A stretch of DNA of 64,000 bases from CAKKQX01 sp963734595 (GTDB lineage Bacteria; Pseudomonadota; Gammaproteobacteria; Burkholderiales; SG8-41): NCBI GenBank assembly GCA_963734595.1, contig CAVTHV010000037.1, forward strand, positions 620,001 to 684,000. Reading direction: 5' to 3'. Positions within the stretch are counted from its first letter, which is position 1. Every line of letters begins with the position of its first letter. Shown here piece by piece: positions 17,550-32,310 of this stretch. A program made the translations under genes and the position numbers. The notes beneath the pieces are model-generated. The model was not told the DNA's origin. It ran no database searches and saw only the letters and a program-made list of their open reading frames with translations.

Positions 17550-18639
17550 ATGCAGACACTGAATGTGGCCCTTGACGATCGCAGCTACCCGATCCATATC
17601 GGCCCGGGCCTTGTCCGTTGCGCCGATTTGATAGCGCCGAAATTGCCACAGAACAAGACCGCGATAGTCACCAATACGACGGTTGCACCGCTTTATCTTG
17701 CGCCGCTGTCCGATGCGTTGGCCGCACGCGGCATCGAATCGGTAAGCATCGTGCTGCCGGACGGCGAAGCATACAAAAACTGGGAAACACTTAACAGGAT
17801 TTTCGATGCGCTTCTCACGCACCGTTGCGAGCGCAAAACCACGCTGATCGCTCTGGGTGGCGGCGTTATCGGCGATCTCGCCGGATTTGCCGCGGCGGTC
17901 TACCTGCGCGGCGTGCCTTTTATCCAGGTGCCGACGACACTGCTGGCGCAGGTCGATTCAGCGGTCGGTGGCAAGACCGCGATCAACCACCCGCTCGGCA
18001 AGAACATGATCGGCGCCTTCTATCAACCCCAGGTCGTGCTCGCCGACACCGACACGCTGAATACCCTGCCCGAGCGCGAACTTGCCGCGGGCATTGCAGA
18101 GGTCATCAAATACGGCGTGATCCGCGACCCGGGTTTTTTTGACTGGCTGGAAAAGAATATCACGCGGCTATCGGCGCGCGAGCCCGAAGCGCTCGCTTAT
18201 GCGATTGAGCGCTCATGCCGCAACAAGGCGGAAATCGTGGCGCTCGACGAGCGCGAAACCGGTGTGCGGGCGTTACTCAACCTCGGCCATACCTTTGGTC
18301 ACGCGATCGAGGCCGGCCTCGGCTTCGGCACCTGGTTGCACGGCGAAGCGGTTGCGGCCGGCATGGTGCTCGCAGCGGAACTTTCGCAGCGCATGGGCCT
18401 GATCGGGCGCCACGATGTCGAGCGCGTTGTCGACATCCTTGCACGCGCCAAGCTGCCGGTTACAGCGCCCGACCTCGGGGTCGAGCGCTACCTTGAGTTG
18501 ATGGGGCACGACAAGAAGGTCGAGGGCGGGAAAATGCGTTTCATATTGCTGAAGCGCATCGGCGATGCATTCGTCACCGACGGACGTGCCGGACATGGCG
18601 CTTGCCGATGTTCTGGGGAAGCGCACCGCGTATGCCTGA
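17550..18639 (+). CDS. aroB: 3-dehydroquinate synthase, frameshifted at 3' end
   Basis: NAD- and zinc-dependent cyclisation of DAHP to 3-dehydroquinate. Visible motifs are GGGVIGDLAGFAAA, VPTTLLAQVDSAVGGKT and NMIGAFYQP, and zinc ligands in GIAEVIKYG and LGHTFGHAIE plus the downstream GEAVAAGM region. ATG 17550 (MQTLNVALDDRSYPI) is preferred; ATG 17529 would add 7 residues. One extra G at 18582-18583 shifts the frame; the restored C-terminus, VTDDVPDMALADVLGKRTAYA, stops at 18637-18639 (about 362 residues). The last codons overlap the dgt start. Confidence 0.94.
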
Positions 18640-19753
18640 ACTCGCGCCCTATGCCGCCAGCCCGCATAATTCACGCGGCCGGCGTTATCGCGAAACGGCG
18701 CCGCGCGGGCGCAGCGAGTTTCAGCGCGACCGCGACCGCATCATTCATTCCACCGCGTTCCGCCGGCTCGAATATAAAACCCAGGTATTCGTCAATCACG
18801 AAGGCGACCTGTTCCGCACCCGACTTACCCACAGCCTGGAGGTTGCGCAGATCGGGCGCTCGGTTGCGCGCAACCTGCGGCTCGACGAGGACCTGATCGA
18901 AGCCATCGCGCTGGCACATGACTTCGGCCATACGCCGTTCGGCCATTCCGGCCAGGACGCGCTCAACGCCTGCATGAAACCTTACGGCGGCTTCGAGCAC
19001 AATCTGCAATCGCTGCGCGTGGTCGACATACTCGAGCAGCGCTATGGCGCGTTCGACGGCCTCAATCTCACTTTCGAAACCCGCGAAGGCATACTCAAAC
19101 ATTGCTCGCTGAAGAATGCCAGAATGCTGGGCGATGTCGGCGAGCGCTTCATCAGGAAGCGGCAACCTTCACTCGAGGCGCAGATCGCCAATCTTGCCGA
19201 CGAAGTCGCCTACAACAACCACGACGTCGACGATGGGCTGCGTTCCGGACTGCTTTCGCTCGAGCAGCTCTCGGAAATAACCATTTTCTCGCGGCACATG
19301 AAGTCTGCGCTGCGCGATTTCCCGCAGCTCAATGAGCGGCGCCTGGTGCACGAAACCGTGCGGCGCATGATCGGAGCCCTGGTGACCGACCTGATCCGGC
19401 AGAGCGCGATCAACATTCGGGATTGCGCGCCGAAATCCATAGACGATGTGCGCGCAGCGCCGCCGTTGATCGCGTTCAGCGAGAAAACCGGCCATGAGCA
19501 GCATGAGCTCAAGCAATTCCTGCGGCACAATCTTTACCAGCACTACCGCGTGGCCCGCATGAGCGCCAAGGCGCGACGCATCGTGACCGACCTGTTCAAC
19601 GCTTTTCTCGAAGATCCCAGGCTGCTGCCGCCGGAATTCCAGTCCCGCGCCGGCAAAGACGCCCCGCGTGCCATTTCCGACTATGTCGCGGGCATGACCG
19701 ACCGCTACGCCATTCTCGAATATCGCCGGTTGTTTGCTGTCGAAGCGGTTTAG
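18632..19753 (+). CDS. dgt: deoxyguanosinetriphosphate triphosphohydrolase-like protein
   Basis: HD-superfamily dNTP triphosphohydrolase. The metal-binding residues sit in RLTHSLEVAQ and ALAHDFGHTPFGHSG (H...HD), with an aspartate in LADEVAYNNHDVDD. The N-terminal RDRDRIIHSTAFRRLEYKTQVF is diagnostic of the type-2 Dgt subfamily. ATG 18632 gives 373 residues and overlaps the repaired aroB end by 8 bases; an upstream TTG at 18602 would lie wholly inside aroB. The frame is intact. The 179 bases to gltB hold no clear terminator or riboswitch. Confidence 0.92.
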   Translation: MPELAPYAASPHNSRGRRYRETAPRGRSEFQRDRDRIIHSTAFRRLEYKTQVFVNHEGDLFRTRLTHSLEVAQIGRSVARNLRLDEDLIEAIALAHDFGHTPFGHSGQDALNACMKPYGGFEHNLQSLRVVDILEQRYGAFDGLNLTFETREGILKHCSLKNARMLGDVGERFIRKRQPSLEAQIANLADEVAYNNHDVDDGLRSGLLSLEQLSEITIFSRHMKSALRDFPQLNERRLVHETVRRMIGALVTDLIRQSAINIRDCAPKSIDDVRAAPPLIAFSEKTGHEQHELKQFLRHNLYQHYRVARMSAKARRIVTDLFNAFLEDPRLLPPEFQSRAGKDAPRAISDYVAGMTDRYAILEYRRLFAVEAV

Positions 19754-19932
19754 CGGGAGGACTTTCAGGCGGCGCCCGCCAGCCATCCGGCGGTTGATGC
19801 ATCCCTTTGAAGCAGGTAGACTTAAAGGGTTTCACCCCAGCTTTAACCGGCTGTTCGGCAGCCGTTGCGGCGACGCAGCACGTAGCGCGCAACAGGCTGT
19901 TTTTACACGGTTTTATTTGACGAGAGTGCAGC

Positions 19933-24592
<4,660 letters not shown>

Positions 24593-24702
24593 TGTCTTCG
24601 ACCACAGAGGGCAAGGGTTCGCCGGGGACGGACAGTTTCCGCTTCGTTCATGGGCTTTCTGTGATCTTTGTAACTCGGGTTTTTGGGGATTGAATTAGAA
24701 CG
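24593..24702. other. gltB-gltD spacer with degenerate CACAGA/TCTGTG inverted repeat
   Basis: CACAGA at 24603-24608 and TCTGTG at 24658-24663 are in inverted orientation within this 110-base spacer, followed by a T/G-rich stretch. It resembles a worn copy of the CACAGAG-type intergenic palindromes seen in some proteobacteria, but it is too degenerate to assign. Confidence 0.25.
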
Positions 24703-26124
24703 ATGGGCAAAGTTACCGGATTCATGGAATTTGAGCGCCTGCAGGAGGCGTCGGAAGCGCCGCGGGAACGCGTCAAGAACTGGCACGAATTCGTCCATCC
24801 TCTCAGCGATGAACAGGCGGGCATCCAGGGCGCGCGCTGCATGGACTGCGGCACGCCGTTCTGCATGAGCGGCTGCCCCATCAACAACATCATTCCGGAC
24901 TGGAACGATCTCGTCTACAGGCAGGCCTGGAAACAGGCGCTCGACACGCTGCATTCGACCAACAATTTTCCGGAATTCACGGGGCGGGTCTGTCCCGCGC
25001 CGTGCGAGGCGGCGTGCACGCTCAACATCAACAATGACGCGGTCGGCATCAAGTCCATCGAGCACGCGATCATCGACAAAGGCTGGGAGATGGGCTGGGT
25101 CACGCCGCAGCCGCCCGGACACAAGACGGGAAAACGCGTGGCGGTCGTCGGCTCGGGGCCGGCGGGACTCGCCTGCGCGCAACAGCTGGCGCGGGCGGGC
25201 CACGATGTCGTGGTATTCGAAAAGAACGACCGCATCGGCGGGCTGCTGCGCTATGGCATCCCCGACTTCAAGATGGAAAAACACCTGATCGACCGGCGCA
25301 TGCAGCAGATGCGCGCCGAGGGCGTCGAATTCCGGGTCAGCCAGAATATCGGCGTCAACGTTCCAGCCAAAAAGCTGGTTGATGAGTTCGATGCGGTGGT
25401 GCTTACGGGCGGCGCCGAAAATCCGCGCGACCTGCCGGTTCCGGGACGGGAGCTTGCGGGCGTGCATTTCGCCATGGAATTTCTGCCGCAGCAGAACAAG
25501 GTCGTGGCCGGCGACCAGGTGCCGGACCAGATTCTTGCCACCGGCAAGCACGTCGTGGTGATCGGCGGCGGCGACACCGGCTCCGATTGCGTCGGCACCT
25601 CGAACCGCCACGGCGCCAAATCCGTCACCCAGTTCGAGCTCCTGCCGCAACCGCCGGAACACGAAAACAAGTTTCTGGTATGGCCCGACTGGCCGGTAAA
25701 GCTCCGCACTTCTTCCTCGCACGAGGAAGGCTGCAGCCGCGACTGGTCGGTGGCGACCAAGCGTTTCGAAGGCAGGAACGGCAAGGTCGAAAAACTCGTC
25801 GCCGCGCGCGTCGAATGGAAAGACGGCAGGATGCAGGAAATCCCCGGCTCGGAATTCGAAATAAAGGCCGACCTCGTGCTGCTGGCGATGGGCTTTCTGG
25901 GACCGGTCCAGACGGGCCTGGTCGCCGAGCTCGGCTTGGCAAAGGATGCGCGCGGCAACGTCATGGCCGATACCGAGAAATACCAGGCCTCGCTGTCCAA
26001 GGTGTTCGCGGCCGGCGATATGCGGCGCGGCCAGTCGCTGGTGGTATGGGCGATCCGCGAGGGGCGCCAGTGCGCGCGCGCCGTCGACGAGTTCCTGATG
26101 GGTTCGTCAGAACTGCCGCGCTGA
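24703..26124 (+). CDS. gltD: glutamate synthase (NADPH) small subunit
   Basis: Transfers electrons from NADPH through FAD and two 4Fe-4S clusters to GltB. N-terminal cluster cysteines are in CMDCGTPFCMSGCPINN and VCPAPCEAACTLN. The FAD site is VVGSGPAGLACAQQLA (about 147-162) and the NADPH site is VVIGGGDTGSDCVG; the C-terminal AAGDMRRGQSLVVWAI closes the FAD domain. It has 473 residues in an intact frame. It is next to gltB, its structural partner. Confidence 0.97.
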   Translation: MGKVTGFMEFERLQEASEAPRERVKNWHEFVHPLSDEQAGIQGARCMDCGTPFCMSGCPINNIIPDWNDLVYRQAWKQALDTLHSTNNFPEFTGRVCPAPCEAACTLNINNDAVGIKSIEHAIIDKGWEMGWVTPQPPGHKTGKRVAVVGSGPAGLACAQQLARAGHDVVVFEKNDRIGGLLRYGIPDFKMEKHLIDRRMQQMRAEGVEFRVSQNIGVNVPAKKLVDEFDAVVLTGGAENPRDLPVPGRELAGVHFAMEFLPQQNKVVAGDQVPDQILATGKHVVVIGGGDTGSDCVGTSNRHGAKSVTQFELLPQPPEHENKFLVWPDWPVKLRTSSSHEEGCSRDWSVATKRFEGRNGKVEKLVAARVEWKDGRMQEIPGSEFEIKADLVLLAMGFLGPVQTGLVAELGLAKDARGNVMADTEKYQASLSKVFAAGDMRRGQSLVVWAIREGRQCARAVDEFLMGSSELPR

Positions 26125-26217
26125 GACATCAGGAAACGGTCAGGATTAACCGGATGCCTCAGGATCGGACTCGAAGCCTTTTGTCCTGTAAATTCCGCTA
26201 ATCCCTTCCATCGCCCT

Positions 26218-27306
26218 GTGACAAAACTCAAAAACGACACGCTGCTCCGCGCGCTGCTGCGGCAACCCACGCCTTACACGCCGGTGTGGATCATGCGCCA
26301 GGCCGGACGCTATTTGCCGGAATACAATCAGACCCGGGCGCGGGCCGGCAGCTTTCTCGACCTCTGCAAAAATCCCGATTTTGCGACCGAAGTGACGTTG
26401 CAGCCTTTGGCGCGCTTTGCGCTCGATGCCGCGATCGTTTTTTCCGACATCCTGACCATTCCTGACGCCATGGGACTCGGCCTGTATTTCGCCGAGGGCG
26501 AAGGTCCCAAATTCGAGCGCCCTTTGCGCGAGGAATGGGAAATCCGCAACCTGTTTGTTCCGGACCCCGACAAGCACCTGCGCTATGTGCTCGACGCCGT
26601 TTCCCAAATCCGGCGCGCGCTGGCCGATGAGGTGCCGCTCATCGGCTTTTCAGGCAGCCCCTTCACGCTTGCGTGCTATATGGTCGAAGGCGGAGCGAGC
26701 GCTGACTTCCGCCTGGTCAAGACCATGCTCTACCAGCGCCCCGAACTGCTGCATCACATCCTCGATATCAATTGCCGCACCATCATCGCCTACCTCAACG
26801 CGCAGATCGAGGCCGGCGCCCAGGCCGTGATGATATTCGATACCTGGGGTGGGGCGCTTGCCGACGCCGCCTATCGCGAATTCTCGCTCGCCTATATGCA
26901 GCGCATCGTTGCCGGGCTCAAGCGCGAGCACGGCGGCGCAACGGTTCCCAGCATCGTATTTACGAAAGGCGGCGGGCTCTGGCTTGAGGACATCGCCGCC
27001 ATCGGCTGCGACGCGGTGGGTCTCGACTGGACGATCAATATCGGAGCCGCGCGCCAGCGCGTCGGCAAACGCGTCGCGCTGCAAGGCAATCTCGATCCCG
27101 CCGTTCTGTTTACGAATCCGGAAACCATACGCCAGCACGCGCAACAGATCCTGGGCGCATTCGGGCCTGGCAGCGGACATGTCTTCAATCTGGGGCACGG
27201 CGTATCGCAGTTCACGCCGCCGGAAAATGTCGCCACACTGGTCGATGCGGTGCATGAGTTAAGCCGGGCGTACCACCAAGGACCCGGCCCGGCAACGCCG
27301 GTTTGA
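26218..27306 (+). CDS. hemE: uroporphyrinogen decarboxylase
   Basis: Decarboxylates uroporphyrinogen III to coproporphyrinogen III in heme synthesis. The 362-residue TIM barrel has WIMRQAGRYLPEY, with the substrate-binding arginines, then FSDILTIPDAMG, GFSGSPFTLACYMVEG, FDTWGGAL, VGLDWTINIG and ALQGNLDP. The start is GTG 26218; no ATG lies in a better position and the ribosome site is weak. The frame is intact. It is the third heme gene in this window after hemL and hemB. Confidence 0.96.
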   Translation: MTKLKNDTLLRALLRQPTPYTPVWIMRQAGRYLPEYNQTRARAGSFLDLCKNPDFATEVTLQPLARFALDAAIVFSDILTIPDAMGLGLYFAEGEGPKFERPLREEWEIRNLFVPDPDKHLRYVLDAVSQIRRALADEVPLIGFSGSPFTLACYMVEGGASADFRLVKTMLYQRPELLHHILDINCRTIIAYLNAQIEAGAQAVMIFDTWGGALADAAYREFSLAYMQRIVAGLKREHGGATVPSIVFTKGGGLWLEDIAAIGCDAVGLDWTINIGAARQRVGKRVALQGNLDPAVLFTNPETIRQHAQQILGAFGPGSGHVFNLGHGVSQFTPPENVATLVDAVHELSRAYHQGPGPATPV

Positions 27307-27635
27307 CGCAGTTTTCGGGGCGCCTCCCGGAAAACTTATGCACTACAAGGGGTTGCGGGGAACGATGGCGGGGGCGACGTCGGCCCCAGCCGCAGGCATA
27401 ACAATAACGCGTTGTTTTTAAACGATTAATTATATGTCTTCATTGCGGCAAGGCGCGCTTCCCCAGTTCACCGTATCGCGACATGTGATGAATTTCCATA
27501 TTCATCAACAAAGTTATCCACAACAGCGTGTGAATAATAAGCTTTTCTCTTGTCTTATGAGCCAGTTGCCGAGGGGTCACAGAATCGGCATGAGTTTTTC
27601 ACTGTAACTATTCGCGCATCCCCTCTGGCGGGCAG
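27307..27635. other. hemE-priA intergenic region with an A/T-rich tract and DnaA boxes
   Basis: This is a 329-base gap with no gene. A weak hairpin, GTTTTCGGG...CCCGGAAAAC, follows hemE at about 27311-27335 without a T run. An A/T-rich tract occupies about 27413-27440, and two perfect DnaA boxes at 27514-27537 (listed separately) lie about 100 bases before the priA start. No clear -35/-10 pair was found. Confidence 0.5.
27514..27537. promoter_or_regulatory. inverted pair of consensus DnaA boxes upstream of priA
   Basis: TTATCCACA (27514-27522, plus strand) and TGTGAATAA (27529-27537, i.e. TTATTCACA on the minus strand) both match the DnaA consensus TTATNCACA exactly and face each other across 6 bases. 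An A/T-rich stretch lies about 75-100 bases upstream. They may place priA under DnaA control or form a DnaA-titrating site; neither is proven. Confidence 0.6.
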
Positions 27636-29822
27636 ATGAAAATCATCCGTGTCGGGCTCGATGTGCCCGTGGACAAGCTGTTCGATTATCTCGGCGCAGA
27701 CGCGCATGAGCGATGACGTCGGCAGCCGCGTGCTGGTGCCGTTCGGAAACAGAACCGTGATCGGCGTGATCCTCGCGGTCGCCGAGGCTTCCACCGTACC
27801 TCCAGGCCGGCTCAAGGCGGCGCTACGCATACTGCGCGAGGACCCCCCGCTCTCCGCTGACGATCTGCGCCTGTTGAAATTCGCCAGCGACTATTACCAT
27901 CACGCGCTCGGGGCCGTGGTCATGAACGCATTGCCGGCGCGCCAGCGCCGGGCCAGCCCCGCGCGGCGCGCCGCCACCCATTACGCGCTGACCGCAACCG
28001 GGGACGCTGCCGATCCCGACGCGTTGCCCGCGCGCGCAATCGTGCAGCGCCGGCTGCTTGCGCTGTTCAAGCGGCAACGCGTACTCGATCAGGCCGCGGT
28101 CGGTGCGGTGGCTGCCACCGCGCCGGCTGCGCTCAAGCAATTCCTGGCCCGCGCCTGGGTCGAACCCCTGGAACACGCCCCTCCAGCACCGGCCGTGGCG
28201 CCGGGCACGGTCATTCAGGGGCCGCTGCTGACGGCGGCGCAACAAGAGGCGGTGCGCGCGATTTGCGCCCGGCGCGACGGCTTCAGCGCGTTTCTGCTGC
28301 TTGGCGTCACCGGCAGCGGCAAGACCGAGGTTTATCTGCATGCGATCGACGCCGTGCTGCGCGCCGGGCGCCAGGCGTTGCTGCTGGTGCCGGAAATTGC
28401 GCTGACGCCGCAACTGGAAGCGATGGTGCGCGGCCGCTTTCCCGACGTGCCGTTCACCAGCCTGCACAGCGGCCTGAACGAAAGCGAACGTCTCGATCAC
28501 TGGCTCGCTGCACAGTCGGGCCGGGCCCGCATTCTTCTCGGCACGCGCCTCGCCGTGTTCACGCCGCTGCCGCAACTCGGGCTCATCGTCGTCGACGAGG
28601 AGCAGGATGCCTCCTACAAACAGATGGATGGCCTGCGCTATTCGGCGCGCGACCTCGCGGTCGTGCGCGCGCAGCAGCGCGGGGTGCCGGTCGTGCTGGG
28701 TTCGGCGACACCGGCGCTGGAAACGTTACTACAACGCGGAAACCGGGCGCTACCAGCTGCTGACGCTGCCCGAGCGCATCAACGCCGCGCCGCCGCGCAT
28801 CGGCTGCATCAACACCCGCGACGAAAAACTGGCCGACGGGCTCTCATCGCACCTGCGCGCGGCGATTGCCACGCGGCTTGAACGCGGAGAACAAAGCCTG
28901 GTATTCATCAATCGCCGCGGCTATGCGCCGGTGCTGATGTGCCATTCCTGCGGCTGGCTGTCGAACTGCCATCGCTGCTCCGCACAACTCGTGCTGCATT
29001 TGCGTGACCGGCAACTGCGCTGCCATCATTGCGGGCACCAGTCGCCAATACCAGAAGCCTGCCCGGAATGCGGCAACGCGCAGCTAGCGCCAATCGGGCA
29101 GGGCACCCAGCGCGTGGAGGCCGCGCTCACCCAGCATTTTCCGCGGGCGCGCATTCTGCGCATCGACCGCGACAGCACGCGGCCCCGGCATGCCTGGCAG
29201 GCGATGCGCCGCCAGATCCATGCGCGCGAGGTCGACATCCTGGTCGGCACCCAGATTCTCGCCAAAGGGCACGACTTTCCGCATCTCAACCTGGTCGGCG
29301 TGCTCAACGCCGACAGCCTGCTCTACAGTGCCGATTTTCGCGCGCCGGAACGGTTGTTCGCGCTGCTCACGCAGGTCGCGGGACGCGCCGGGCGCGGTGA
29401 TGCTCAGGGCGAAGTGCTGATACAGACCGAATTTCCGCAGCATCCGCTGTATGAAGCACTGAAAAAACAGGACTACGCTTTGTTCGCGCAGCAGCCTGCT
29501 CGCAGAGCGCCGACAGGCCGGTTTTCCGCCGTTTGTTTATCAGGCGCTGCTGCGCGCGGAGGCGCCCAAGCTCGAAACCGCGCTCGATTTTCTGGCGCAT
29601 GCCGCCCGGGAAGGCAAGGCGCTGTCGCAGCGCATAATGATTTACGATGCCGTGCCGGCGGGCATGGTGCGCCTGGCCGGGCGCGAGCGCGCGCAGCTGC
29701 TGGTTCAGTCCGATGCACGCGCCGAATTGCAGGCCTTCCTCGGCGCCTGGTGTGCCAGATTCACCGACGGGCCGCCCAGGCGCGCGCGCTGGTCGCTCGA
29801 TGTCGATCCCATCGAGTTCTAA
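27636..29822 (+). CDS. priA: primosomal protein N' (replication restart helicase), three frameshifts
   Basis: 3'-5' helicase that reloads the replisome at stalled forks. The N-terminal 3'-DNA-binding domain begins MKIIRVGLDVPVDKLFDY; the helicase core has Walker A GVTGSGKTEVY, VVDEEQDASYK and VLGSATPALE; eight zinc cysteines lie in CHSCGWLSNCHRC and CHHCGHQSPIPEACPECG; motif VI is TQVAGRAGRG. Single extra bases near 27708 (GACGCG-ATGAGC), 28727 (ALET-YYNAETG) and 29493 (FAQ-SLLAERR) break the frame. The repaired length, about 727 residues, and the intact motifs argue for sequencing error. Confidence 0.94.
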
Positions 29823-29937
29823 GGCCGAGTAAAACGCCCGGCCGTCATGATAAAATCCTGCTTTTTCAATCGCTTTCTGGACGTTCTCGGTATCGGCCGC
29901 AACTTTGGCTGAGCCCCGAGGGCCGACTGCCCACCTG

Positions 29938-31684
29938 ATGACTCAAGCCCCGCCCCCCGACACCAAAGCGCATCTGGTCGAGCTGCTCTCTGCCGCACTG
30001 AAAAGCGTTGCGCCGGATCAGCCCGGCGCCAGCATCGTGCTGGATCGCCCGAAGCTTGCACAGCACGGCGATTACGCGTGCAATCTCGCGCTGCAGCTCG
30101 CCAAGCCGCTCAAGCGCTCGCCGCGCGATATTGCCGCGCAGCTGATCGCCGCGTTGCCCGCCTCGCCCTATCTGGAAAAGGCCGAAATCGCCGGCGCCGG
30201 CTTCATCAACCTTTTTCTGCAGCACTCGTGCAAGCAGCGCATCGTCAATCACATCCTGCAAAGCGGGGCGGATTACGGCAAAAACAACCTGGGACGGAAA
30301 AGGAAGGTGCAGATCGAATTCGTCTCAGCCAACCCCACCGGCCCGCTGCATGTCGGCCATGGGCGCGGCGCGGCGTTCGGAGCGAGCCTGGCCAACGTGC
30401 TTACCGCCGCCGGGTTCGACGTCGTGCGCGAATATTACGTCAACGACGCCGGGCGGCAGATGGACATCCTGGCGCTGTCGACCTGGTTGCGCTACCTGCA
30501 GCTGGCCGGCGAAACCGTGCCATTCCCGCCGAATGCCTATCAGGGCGATTACGTGCGCGACATGGCGCAGCAGATCCTCAGCCGCTCACGGCAAGCATTA
30601 CGTGCGGCCGGCAGCGCAGGTTCTCGCCGGCGCAGCGGATCCTGCAACCGACGCCGAGGCGCATCTCGACGGCCTCATCGCCAACGCCAAGCGGCTGCTG
30701 GGCGGCGATTACGAATACATCCACGCGCACGCGCTCAACGAGCAGCTCGCGGATTGTCGCGACGACCTGACCGAGTTCGGCGTTACGTTCGATCATTGGT
30801 TTTCGGAGCGCACGCTCTTCGATTCGGGCATGGTCGAGCGCGCGATAAACCGGCTGGAGGAACACGGCCACATCTACCTGCAGGACGGCGCCAAGTGGTT
30901 CCGCTCGTCGCATTTCGGCGACGAAAAAGACCGCGTCGTGCAGCGCGAGAACGGGCAGTACACGTATTTCGCCTCCGATATCGCCTATCATCTGAACAAG
31001 TTCGAGCGCGGCTTCGATCTGGTGATCGACGTGTGGGGCGCCGACCATCACGGTTACATTCCCCGGGTCAAGGGCGCGCTCGAGGCGTTCGGACTCAACC
31101 AGGAACAGCTGATGGTTGCGCTGGTGCAGTTCGCAGTGCTCTACCGCAACGGCCAGAAAGTCTCGATGTCGACGCGCGCCGGCGAATTCGTGACGCTGCG
31201 CGAGTTGCGGCATGAGGTCGGCAACGACGCCGCGCGCTTTTTCTACGTGCTGCGCAAAAGCGACCAGCATCTCGATTTTGATCTCGACCTGGCAAAATCG
31301 CAGAGCAACGAGAACCCGGTCTACTACATCCAGTACGCGCATGCGCGGGTGTGCAGCGTGCACGAGCAATGGGGCGGGGACGCCGCCAGCCTCAGTCAGG
31401 CCGACACCTCGACGTTGACTTCCGAACACGAGTTCGCGCTGCTCGCGCGGCTGATCGAGTATCCCGAGGCGGTGGAAGCCGCCGCCCGCGATCTCGCGCC
31501 GCATGTGATCGCCTTCTATCTGAAGGATCTCGCCGCCGAATTTCACAGCTACTACAATGCAACGCGGGTTCTGGTGGACGAGGGGCCGTTGCGGCTGGCG
31601 CGGCTGGCACTGGTGACCGCGGCGCGCCAGGTGCTGCGCAACGGTCTTTTGCTGTTGGGTGTTTCGGCACCCGAAAAAATGTAA
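29938..31684 (+). CDS. argS: arginyl-tRNA synthetase, frameshifted
   Basis: Class I aminoacyl-tRNA synthetase charging tRNA-Arg. The N-terminal add1 domain has HGDYACNLALQLAKPL; the HIGH motif reads HVGH in NPTGPLHVGHGRGAAFG; the KMSK loop is the degenerate KVSMSTRAG typical of ArgRS; the anticodon-binding helical domain occupies about residues 450-581. ATG 29938 matches family N-termini better than TTG 29905. One extra A near 30580 breaks the frame; repair gives QQILAAHGKHYVRP and about 581 residues. A SPOR-domain gene follows after 9 bases. Confidence 0.95.
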
Positions 31685-31693
31685 GATGACGAG

Positions 31694-32275
31694 ATGACCA
31701 AAGACTATAAAAGCAGTGAGCGCAAAGGCGGCGAACGCAGGGGCGGCAGCTCCCTTCTGCTCGGGATTCTGATCGGGCTGCTGCTCGGGCTCGGCCTCGC
31801 GCTCGGCGTCGCCTGGTACATCAACAAGATGCCGAGCCCGTTCCTTAACCGCGCCGCGCCGGCCGCCAAAAGCGAGGCCCCCAAAGCCGCCGCGCCAGGC
31901 GCCGCCAAAAGCGATGACAAGTCGGCCAAGGCGCCGGAGCCGAAACCGCGCTTCGACTTCTACAAGATCCTGCCGGGCGAAGAACCGGCGACCGAGCAGC
32001 AGCTGAAAGACGCCCAAAGCAAGCCTGCCGCCGCCAAAGAGACCTATTTCCTGCAGGCGGGCGCGTTTCCGAATGCGCCCGACGCCGACAATCTCAAGGC
32101 ACGGCTCGCACTCCTGGGTATCGAAGCCAGCATTCAAACCACCACCGTGCCCGACAAGGGGGTGTGGCATCGCGTGCGGCTCGGGCCCTATTCGAGCGTT
32201 GAGGAACTCACCCGGGTGCGCGACACTCTCAAGCAGAGCGGTATTGAAACCACCCTGATCAAGGTGCGCCAATAA
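31694..32275 (+). CDS. SPOR-domain membrane protein (FtsN-like)
   Basis: Probable cell-division or envelope protein, 193 residues. A short basic cytoplasmic N-terminus precedes one membrane segment (about 21-43, a run of Leu/Gly/Ile), then an Ala/Lys/Pro-rich periplasmic linker (about 50-110) and a C-terminal SPOR domain (about 115-190, YFLQAGAFPNAPDADNLKARL to VRLGPYSS), which binds denuded peptidoglycan. This layout is that of FtsN and related proteins. The placement after argS is common in betaproteobacteria. The frame is intact. Confidence 0.88.
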   Translation: MTKDYKSSERKGGERRGGSSLLLGILIGLLLGLGLALGVAWYINKMPSPFLNRAAPAAKSEAPKAAAPGAAKSDDKSAKAPEPKPRFDFYKILPGEEPATEQQLKDAQSKPAAAKETYFLQAGAFPNAPDADNLKARLALLGIEASIQTTTVPDKGVWHRVRLGPYSSVEELTRVRDTLKQSGIETTLIKVRQ

Positions 32276-32310
32276 ACCGCTTCCCGGCCCATCACCCCTA
32301 CGGAGACAAA

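Noticed and set aside
30578..32272. 564-codon minus-strand open frame opposite argS and the SPOR gene
   Set aside because: Spans two real plus-strand genes and their junction; composition typical of an antisense shadow.
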